Below are positions 1-5,245 of a stretch of 9,305 nucleotides of DNA, piece after piece (within the stretch, counting starts at the first letter, position 1; each line of letters starts with the position of its first letter). Origin of the DNA: DAOVRL01 sp964459805 (lineage in GTDB: Bacteria > Planctomycetota > Phycisphaerae > Sedimentisphaerales > Anaerobacaceae); NCBI GenBank assembly GCA_964459805.1, contig CAYWOD010000139.1, positions 1 through 9,305 on the forward strand. The letters are read 5' to 3'. The notes under the pieces were generated by a model. The model was not told where the DNA came from. It searched no databases and worked only from the letters and a program-made list of their open reading frames with translations. The position numbers and the translations under genes were made by a program.

Positions 1-1
1 G

Positions 2-45
2 CGCGAAGGCGCAAAGGAATTAGACGCGGATTAACGCAGATTGAC
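2..45. repeat. Interspersed repeat fragment at window start
   Basis: This AT/GC-mixed stretch shows two short internal duplications. One is CGCGAAGG followed by CGCAAAGG and AAT (2-20); the other is CGCGGATT (25-32) followed by CGCAGATT (35-42). The first motif recurs with transitions only at 4569-4587, inside the end of a coding gene (15 of 19 bases match). No open frame of interest crosses it. It looks like a decayed copy of a dispersed repeat, cut by the window edge. Calling it a genome-wide family is inference from these two copies and from general familiarity with such sequences. Confidence 0.45.
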
Positions 46-60
46 ACTGTTGTTATATTT

Positions 61-85
61 TGGATTCCCGCTTTCGCGGGAATGA
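61..85. repeat. dRS3-like palindromic repeat upstream of mfd
   Basis: The core ATTCCCGCTTTCGCGGGAAT (64-83) is a perfect 8-bp inverted repeat around a 4-nt loop, flanked by TGG and GA. Read as ATTCCC-N8-GGGAAT it matches the form of the neisserial dRS3 element, although the host here is clearly different. The same 25 bases occur at 475-499 inside mfd with one difference, in the loop. It lies about 45 bases before the mfd start, so it could fold in the 5' leader. No U-tract follows it, so it is not called a terminator. Confidence 0.8.
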
Positions 86-128
86 GAGGAGGATTGTGTG
101 AGGGTGCTGTTTGCCGTACAATGGGGTA

Positions 129-3100
129 ATGGATCTTGGGCGGGACAAGACGGTCCACGAGATAGTCTCGCGGCTCGGTGAAGTTGGCCAGGGGGTGGTT
201 CGAATTGAGGGGACGTGGGGGTCGTTTGCGCGCATGTTAGGCGTTCACGTATCTGAGCGGCTTGGCCGGGCGATTCTGTACATCTGTCCTCATATTGATG
301 ATGCGGACCAGGCGGCGGACGATTTGCACACTTTCGGGGGCGAAAGGGTCGAGGCATTGCCGGCGTGGGAGGGCGAGGAGGATTTGGCGGATGCGACCGA
401 TGAGATACGGGCAGAGCGGCTGAGAGTGACGCTGAAATTGGTTGGGCAGGGCGATTGCGCAACCGGAGGGGAAATGGATTCCCGCTTGCGCGGGAATGAC
501 AAAAAGGGGACAGAGGCGGCGAGTCCCGAGGCGTTGGGACGAGGCGGGAAGCTTATTATACCGGCGTCGGTGCAGGCGCTTTGTCAGCCGGTGCCTAAGC
601 CGGAGGCGTTGGAGGCGAGCTGTCTTGGGCTTGAAATACAGGGAGAAGTGTCGCCGGAGAAGGTTGTTGAGTGGCTGGTCGATAACGGGTTCGAGCGGGT
701 TGAGAGGGTCGATTTGCCGGGGCAGTTTGCGCGGCGTGGGGGGATTGTTGATATTTACGCGCCTTTGATTAGCGGGAAGGTTTTGATCCCCGCCAAAGAC
801 ATGCGGGGACAGGGATTGCCGCGTCGCTGCGCTCCTCGCAATGACAAAGGGGAAGCGAATCGCAATGACAAAGGTGGAGCGGGCCGGAATGGTAAGATGG
901 CGGATGTGTCGGGGGGTGCGGAGGCGGTGAGGGTTGAGTTTTTCGGGGATGTTGTTGAGAGTATTCGCGCGATCAATCTGGATACACTGCGGTCGAGTGA
1001 GGAGCTGGAGAGTATCAGTGTGATTTCGGCGGTGTGCGGGGCGGCAGAGGACGAAAGAGAGCTTTTTGCGAATATTCTGCCCGCCGATACGATAGCCATC
1101 TTCGAGGAGCCCGGTACAACTGACGAGGTTGCGCAGGCGTACTTGAGCAGGGCGGAGGATGCAAGCAAGCTGTACAGCCGGGCTGATATCTACGAGGCGC
1201 TGGGGCGGTTTACGCAGCTTCATATCCACAGATTCGCCACCGAGCCGGGGGATTTTCTCAAGGTAGATGTCAAGAGTGTGCAGCAGTTTCAGCACAAGGC
1301 GACTTCGGTGTGGGCCGGGCATAAGGCGGCGCTGGAAGAATTGGTGGCGGAGGCGAAAAAGGGAAAGCGAGTGCTGCTTTACTGCGAAGCGGAAGCGGAG
1401 ATCAAGCGGGTGGGGGAGATTGTCAAAGAAATTAATAAGAAGATTCCGGCGAATTTTAAGCTGCTTCCGGGGTTTATCAATCAGGGGTTTGTCGTAGATT
1501 CGCTGGATACGATTGTGATAAGTCATCACGAGCTGTTCGGGCAATTTGCGCTTCGGCGCAGGCGGCGGCCGGCGCGGGTAACATCGCCGGTTGATACGCT
1601 GAGCGATCTGCACGAGGGCGACTATGTGGTGCACGCTTCTTACGGAATCGGCAAGTTCTTGGGGACCGAGACGATACAGGAGGAAGGTGGGACGAGCGAG
1701 TATCTTTCGATTCGGTACGCCGACGGGGTGAAGATGCAGGTTTCGGTGCGGAATATCGCGCTGGTGCAGAAGTTCATAGGTACGAGTCCGAAGCGGCCTA
1801 AGCTGAGTAAGATAGGGTCGAAGAGGTGGCAGAAGCAAAAGGAAAAAGTTGCTAAGTCCGTTAGCGACCTTGCAGCTGGATTGCTTGAGGTCCAGGCGAA
1901 GCGTCAGACGGCCGGGGGGATTGCATTCGGGGCCGATTCAAACTGGCAGATGGAATTCGAGGAGTCGTTTGCTTATCAGGAGACGCCGGACCAGACGACG
2001 GCGGCCGAGGAAATCAAGGCGGACATGCGGGAAGGCGTGGCGATGGACAGGCTCTTGTGCGGTGACGTGGGGTACGGCAAGACGGAGCTTGCGATGCGGG
2101 CGGCGTTCAAGGCGGTGGAGGGCGGAAGGCAGGTGGCGGTGCTTGTGCCGACTACGGTGCTTTGTGTGCAGCATGGGAGGACTTTTACCGAGCGGTTTGC
2201 GGATTTTCCGGTGAATATCGAGGTGCTGAACCGGTTCAGGACGACGAAAGAGGCCGGAGACATAATCGGGCGGACGAAAACGGGCAGGGTTGATATCCTT
2301 ATCGGGACGCATCGACTGTTGAGCGGGGACGTGGGATTCAAGGACTTGGGGCTTTTGATAATCGACGAGGAGCAGCGGTTCGGGGTCGAGCATAAGGAGA
2401 GGCTCAAGAGGCTGCGCATCAATGTTGACGTTCTAACGATGACTGCGACGCCGATTCCTCGGACGCTGCACATGTCACTATTGGGACTGCGTGACATCAG
2501 CTCGCTGGCGACGCCGCCTTTGGATCGGCGCAGTATTGTGACGAACGTGACGGGCTACAATCCGGAGCTTATAAAAAAGGCGATCCTGCGTGAATTGAAT
2601 CGGCAGGGACAGGTGTTCTTTCTGCATAACAGGGTCCGGTCGATCGAGAGGAAGGCGTGGGACCTGCGGAAGCTTGTGCCCGATGCGAGGTTCGCTATCG
2701 CTCACGGGCAGATGAGCAAGAGCGAGCTTGAAGGTGCGATGATAGATTTCGTATTGGGCGAGACGGACGTGCTTGTCTGCACGACGATAATCGAATCGGG
2801 GCTGGATATTCCGAACGCCAATACGATTTTGATGAACGATGCGGACCGGTTCGGCCTGGCGGAGATGCACCAGCTTCGCGGGCGGGTGGGGCGGTACAAG
2901 CATCGGGCGTATGCTTATTTACTGCTGCCGGCGACACGGTCGATTACGCCCCTGGCGGCCAAACGACTCAAGGCCATCGAGGAGTATTCGCACTTGGGGG
3001 CGGGCTTTAGGATAGCGCTGCGGGACCTGGAGATTCGCGGGGCGGGCAATATATTGGGGGCTGCTCAGTCCGGGCATATCCAGACGGTGGGCTATCAGAT

Positions 3101-3596
3101 GTACTGCGAATTGTTGGCCGAGGCGGTGCGGCGATTGAAGAATGAGCCGACCGAGCCGATACCGACCGCGGTTATCGATCTGGGCTTTGCGACGTATATA
3201 CCCAAGAACTATGTACCGATTAACAGGCATCGGATGGATGTTTATCGCAAGATTGCCGTAGCGCGAAATGATGTGGACTTAGAGCAGATTAAGGGTGAGC
3301 TGGCCGATGTGTATGGCCCGATGCCGGAAGAGGTTGGGCTGCTGTTAGAATTAGCAGAACTGCGAATCAAGGCGAGCAGGCGGGGGATAAAAAGTATTGT
3401 CGCTTCGGCTCAGGATCTGGTACTCTCATTTGACAAAGAGGCCGACGGCCAAGCCGAGGCTTTACTCGCAGAGACGAGCGGCAAAGTCAGAATCCCGGAG
3501 CCCAAGACCGCATACCTGCGATTGGAGAAGAACTACTTCGAGCCGAAGACGATGATTAGCGTGTTGCGGAAAATCCTGGCAGAGGAGAAACAGTGA
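129..3596 (+). CDS. mfd: Transcription-repair coupling factor Mfd
   Basis: Mfd is a cytoplasmic ATP-driven DNA translocase that removes RNA polymerase stalled at lesions and recruits UvrA for nucleotide excision repair. From ATG 129 the protein has 1155 residues. The UvrB-homology module spans about 1-400. The RNA-polymerase-interacting CarD-like domain starts near GDYVVHASYGIGKFLG (497-512). The translocase carries Walker A GDVGYGKTE (645-653), DEEQ (746-749), TATPIPRT (772-779) and QLRGRVGR (915-922). A TRCF C-terminal domain spans about 1010-1110. A TTG at 111 would add six residues; AGGAGG (87-92) is 18 bases before it, too far to be convincing, and an in-frame TGA at 99 rules out anything earlier. 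The oddity is two repeat-derived insertions, at residues 105-140 and 213-266, with the frame kept and all translocase motifs intact. The product is therefore probably functional. The stop overlaps the next start. Confidence 0.97.
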   Translation: MDLGRDKTVHEIVSRLGEVGQGVVRIEGTWGSFARMLGVHVSERLGRAILYICPHIDDADQAADDLHTFGGERVEALPAWEGEEDLADATDEIRAERLRVTLKLVGQGDCATGGEMDSRLRGNDKKGTEAASPEALGRGGKLIIPASVQALCQPVPKPEALEASCLGLEIQGEVSPEKVVEWLVDNGFERVERVDLPGQFARRGGIVDIYAPLISGKVLIPAKDMRGQGLPRRCAPRNDKGEANRNDKGGAGRNGKMADVSGGAEAVRVEFFGDVVESIRAINLDTLRSSEELESISVISAVCGAAEDERELFANILPADTIAIFEEPGTTDEVAQAYLSRAEDASKLYSRADIYEALGRFTQLHIHRFATEPGDFLKVDVKSVQQFQHKATSVWAGHKAALEELVAEAKKGKRVLLYCEAEAEIKRVGEIVKEINKKIPANFKLLPGFINQGFVVDSLDTIVISHHELFGQFALRRRRRPARVTSPVDTLSDLHEGDYVVHASYGIGKFLGTETIQEEGGTSEYLSIRYADGVKMQVSVRNIALVQKFIGTSPKRPKLSKIGSKRWQKQKEKVAKSVSDLAAGLLEVQAKRQTAGGIAFGADSNWQMEFEESFAYQETPDQTTAAEEIKADMREGVAMDRLLCGDVGYGKTELAMRAAFKAVEGGRQVAVLVPTTVLCVQHGRTFTERFADFPVNIEVLNRFRTTKEAGDIIGRTKTGRVDILIGTHRLLSGDVGFKDLGLLIIDEEQRFGVEHKERLKRLRINVDVLTMTATPIPRTLHMSLLGLRDISSLATPPLDRRSIVTNVTGYNPELIKKAILRELNRQGQVFFLHNRVRSIERKAWDLRKLVPDARFAIAHGQMSKSELEGAMIDFVLGETDVLVCTTIIESGLDIPNANTILMNDADRFGLAEMHQLRGRVGRYKHRAYAYLLLPATRSITPLAAKRLKAIEEYSHLGAGFRIALRDLEIRGAGNILGAAQSGHIQTVGYQMYCELLAEAVRRLKNEPTEPIPTAVIDLGFATYIPKNYVPINRHRMDVYRKIAVARNDVDLEQIKGELADVYGPMPEEVGLLLELAELRIKASRRGIKSIVASAQDLVLSFDKEADGQAEALLAETSGKVRIPEPKTAYLRLEKNYFEPKTMISVLRKILAEEKQ
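441..548 (+). repeat. In-frame repeat insertion 1 in mfd
   Basis: In E. coli Mfd only about six residues separate the helix ending LYQL from the strand VLIVP. Here 36 residues lie between TLKL and KLIIP. The extra DNA holds the palindrome ATTCCCGCTTGCGCGGGAAT (478-497), within a 25-base block matching 61-85 at 24 positions. It is translated as DSRLRGND, a peptide often seen where this kind of repeat is read through. It is flanked by two weaker dyads: GGTTG/CAACC (440-444, 460-464) and GTCCC-N8-GGGAC (523-540). The frame is open throughout. The boundaries are estimated from the E. coli comparison, made from memory. Confidence 0.85.
765..926 (+). repeat. In-frame repeat insertion 2 in mfd
   Basis: About 54 residues separate DIYAP from VRVEFF, where E. 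coli Mfd has about six. The DNA contains TCCCCGC (787-793) pairing with GCGGGGA (803-809), then ATTGC (815-819) pairing with GCAAT (838-842) around a GC-rich centre. The second hairpin resembles the widespread bacterial repeat that ends in CTCCTCGCAATGACA and is read as PRRCAPRNDK. It continues into a 24-base tandem. The sequence differs from insertion 1, so this is a second and independent element. The frame is open throughout. Confidence 0.85.
834..905 (+). repeat. Three 24-bp tandem units inside insertion 2
   Basis: The units are 834-857, 858-881 and 882-905. The 15-mer TCGCAATGACAAAGG occurs identically at 836-850 and 860-874; a third copy at 884-898 is degraded. The translation is PRNDKGEA, NRNDKGGA, GRNGKMAD. 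The period is exactly eight codons, so expansion kept the mfd frame. The repeated block is the 3' end of the palindromic element, which suggests local duplication after insertion. Confidence 0.8.
3583..3587 (+). promoter_or_regulatory. Ribosome binding site setting a GTG start
   Basis: AGGAG lies inside the last codons of mfd, five bases before GTG 3593. It supports the GTG as the real start of the next gene, giving a 4-base GTGA overlap with the mfd stop and probable translational coupling. Confidence 0.7.
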
Positions 3597-4618
3597 GTGA
3601 GATAGGAAAAAACACACAAGGCCAAAAACCGAAAATCAGCAAGCTGGCGATAGCTTCGGTGTCACTTGGTGTTCTGGGCGTTCTGACCTTAGCTTGGAGG
3701 ATCCTATTTTATCGTCCCTGGTGGAGTGAGTATGTAGCTCGGAATATCGTCGGTCTATCGGGGATTGTCGGATTGATTCTGGGGTATGTGGCACTCGCAA
3801 GAATTTCCAAACGAATAGCAGCCATAACGTTACTTGTTCTCTTATGCCCTTTTTTGCTTTTTCTATGCTCTCTTTTGCTATATGTTCTCACCAGGAGCAC
3901 GGCTGGTTACCATTTCCTGCAGCAATGCAGTTTTTTTCTAAGTTTGGTGTGCCCTGTTGGCTTACTTATTGGAGTAGTGGTGCTTGAATGGAAATCGAGG
4001 TCGAGAGAGAAGTTCAAAGACAGTACGTTTGCTATTTTCGGGCTAGTTTTGACTGTGTTTCTTTCGGTCTTCTGGTGGATGGAAACCTGTGGACCAGTAT
4101 CAACTGCGTTGCGCATGGCGTGCGGTAGCAATTTAAGTCGATTGGGTAAAGCGATGCTGATTTACGCCAATGATAACCGAGGACACTACCCGGAACCAAA
4201 CCAATGGTGTGATTTGATTTTGAAGCATGAACAGGTGGATATGGAACGCTTCTATTGTCCAGGCGTTAAGTTTCGATGGAAACGGCAAGTGCTTCCCTGG
4301 CCGGTTCCGAAAAACGAAAGGTGTTATTATGCAATGAATCCGAATTGTGAGCCGAACTCCCCGCCGGACGTGGTTTTGTTGTTTGAGACTAAGGGAGGGC
4401 GGAATCAATTTGGTGGGCAGGAGATACTGACGCTTGAGAACCACAGGGGAGATGGGTGCAACATATTGTTCGATGATGGGCATGTGGAATTTGTGAGGGC
4501 AAAGCGAATCGGAGAATTGAAGTGGGAGGTTAAGGAGGAAACGAAGGCGGAGGCGGAAGATGTTCAGCCACAAAGGCACGAAGGAATAAGGATTGGAAAG
4601 GATGAAGATGAGCAATAG
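3593..4618 (+). CDS. DUF4190-like membrane protein with pilin-like H-X-DG domain
   Basis: The 341-residue protein has about five hydrophobic segments (roughly 17-38, 51-70, 75-99, 112-131 and 146-163). The first pair, with KLAIASVSLGVLG and GIVGLILGYVALARI, looks like a DUF4190 unit; FAIFGLVLTVF may be part of a second. After the membrane part comes a soluble domain: CGSNLSRLGKAMLIYANDN (177-195), a Cys-containing middle (C206, C222, C244, C252) and NHRGDGCNILFDDGHVEFV (283-301). These are hallmarks of planctomycete pilin-like H-X9-DG proteins, except that ten residues, not nine, lie between His and DG. There is no N-terminal prepilin cleavage motif, so it is probably an integral membrane protein rather than an assembled pilin. 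Function unknown. The tail after ELKW (308-311) is charged and ends in repeat-like sequence. The gene is translationally coupled to mfd and is visibly more AT-rich than mfd. Confidence 0.85.
   Translation: MSEIGKNTQGQKPKISKLAIASVSLGVLGVLTLAWRILFYRPWWSEYVARNIVGLSGIVGLILGYVALARISKRIAAITLLVLLCPFLLFLCSLLLYVLTRSTAGYHFLQQCSFFLSLVCPVGLLIGVVVLEWKSRSREKFKDSTFAIFGLVLTVFLSVFWWMETCGPVSTALRMACGSNLSRLGKAMLIYANDNRGHYPEPNQWCDLILKHEQVDMERFYCPGVKFRWKRQVLPWPVPKNERCYYAMNPNCEPNSPPDVVLLFETKGGRNQFGGQEILTLENHRGDGCNILFDDGHVEFVRAKRIGELKWEVKEETKAEAEDVQPQRHEGIRIGKDEDEQ
4569..4587. repeat. Repeat fragment coding the tail of the membrane protein
   Basis: CACAAAGG, CACGAAGG and AAT here match the two-unit motif at 2-20 at 15 of 19 positions, with only transitions. 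In the gene's frame the stretch is read as part of PQRHEGI (residues 326-332), just before the stop. The AT/G-rich sequence just after it also supplies the Shine-Dalgarno of the next gene. Confidence 0.45.
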
Positions 4619-5165
4619 CCATGAGCAGAAGAAAAGGCAGTTGTTTTTAGTAGTCGGGATACTCGTAGGTGTTTTGGCTGTCTTTGTACTTTTCTATGTT
4701 CTGCTCCCTGCCCTGCAACGTAGAATTCGGTCGCATTCTTCCAGCACGAATCTGACTGGTCTCGGCAAGGCAATGCAGATTTACGGAAACGATTTTGACG
4801 GCAAGCTGCCTCGGGCCGAGGACGCAAGTGAATTGAAGTGGAATGTCGAGGAAATTGAACAGAATTCGACGGCAGAGTGGTCGGAAGGGAAAGCGTTTGT
4901 GAAAACTATAGCTGTTGCTATACGTGCTTACGCAGCGAATCCAACGCTAAATTCACAATTGCCCGCGGATAATGATTTTGAGGCGCTGGGGTTTATGAAA
5001 TATGACCTTCTTGGTAAATACTTTAAACCAGATATGCTCAGCTTTAGCGTAAGCAGCCTGGGGCCTCTAAAATTTACGATTACTGCTACAAATAATGATT
5101 TGACTCCTACTAAGGTGACACTGGACCAAAACGGGAATTGGATCGAAACAAGAATCCGGAAATAA
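4608..5165 (+). CDS. Small membrane-anchored pilin-like protein, possibly chimeric
   Basis: The 185-residue protein has one membrane segment (about 12-35, QLFLVVGILVGVLAVFVLFY). Next comes TNLTGLGKAMQIYGND (47-62), a clear relative of CGSNLSRLGKAMLIYAND in the upstream gene. About 12 residues later ELKW (75-78) appears, which in the neighbour lies after the H-X-DG motif; the roughly 100 residues in between are missing. The rest (93-185, GKAFVKTIAVAIRAYAA to TPTKVTLDQNGNW) looks like the globular part of GspG/GspH-type pseudopilins. AAAGGA (4597-4602), five bases before ATG 4608, favours this start; ATG 4602 and TTG 4593 are alternatives. It overlaps the previous gene by 11 bases, so it is probably co-translated. 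Function unknown; likely anchored in the inner membrane with the domain outside. Confidence 0.75.
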   Translation: MSNSHEQKKRQLFLVVGILVGVLAVFVLFYVLLPALQRRIRSHSSSTNLTGLGKAMQIYGNDFDGKLPRAEDASELKWNVEEIEQNSTAEWSEGKAFVKTIAVAIRAYAANPTLNSQLPADNDFEALGFMKYDLLGKYFKPDMLSFSVSSLGPLKFTITATNNDLTPTKVTLDQNGNWIETRIRK

Positions 5166-5233
5166 TAGGCGTATTAAAATGGGACGTGAATTAGCAGGTC
5201 TTGTTAAATTTGGCTAATCTAAGGGAGAAAAAC

Positions 5234-5238
5234 AGGAG
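5234..5238 (+). promoter_or_regulatory. Ribosome binding site choosing ATG 5246
   Basis: AGGAG lies seven bases before ATG 5246. It decides this start over the in-frame TTG at 5201, which lacks a good site and would put a charged stretch before the signal peptide. Confidence 0.75.
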
Positions 5239-5245
5239 AAAAGAT

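Noticed and set aside
31..59. Possible promoter: TTGACA at 41-46, or TTAACG at 31-36 with TATATT at 54-59
   Set aside because: TTGACA is only 7 bases from TATATT. The TTAACG pair has 17-base spacing but a weak -35, and both lie in or next to repeat-like sequence. No independent support.
64..83. Rho-independent terminator for an upstream gene
   Set aside because: The hairpin is strong but no T-run follows on either strand at the right place, and a near-identical copy sits inside mfd. It is a repeat element.
834..905. CRISPR-like array
   Set aside because: The period is only 24 bases, with no spacers and with the repeats in a coding frame. It is a simple tandem expansion.
441..926. mfd as a pseudogene
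   Set aside because: Both insertions preserve the frame and contain no stops, and every helicase motif and the C-terminal domain are intact.
237..1838. Long minus-strand open frame opposite mfd
   Set aside because: Its product is low-complexity and Arg/Pro/Leu-rich. It is the antisense shadow of a GC-rich gene whose own strand encodes all the Mfd motifs; its FPAQAGIH-type peptide is just the repeat read backwards.
5190..5218. Inverted repeat ATTAGC/GCTAAT upstream of the propeller gene
   Set aside because: A 6-bp stem with a 17-base loop is expected by chance and is not placed against a recognisable promoter.
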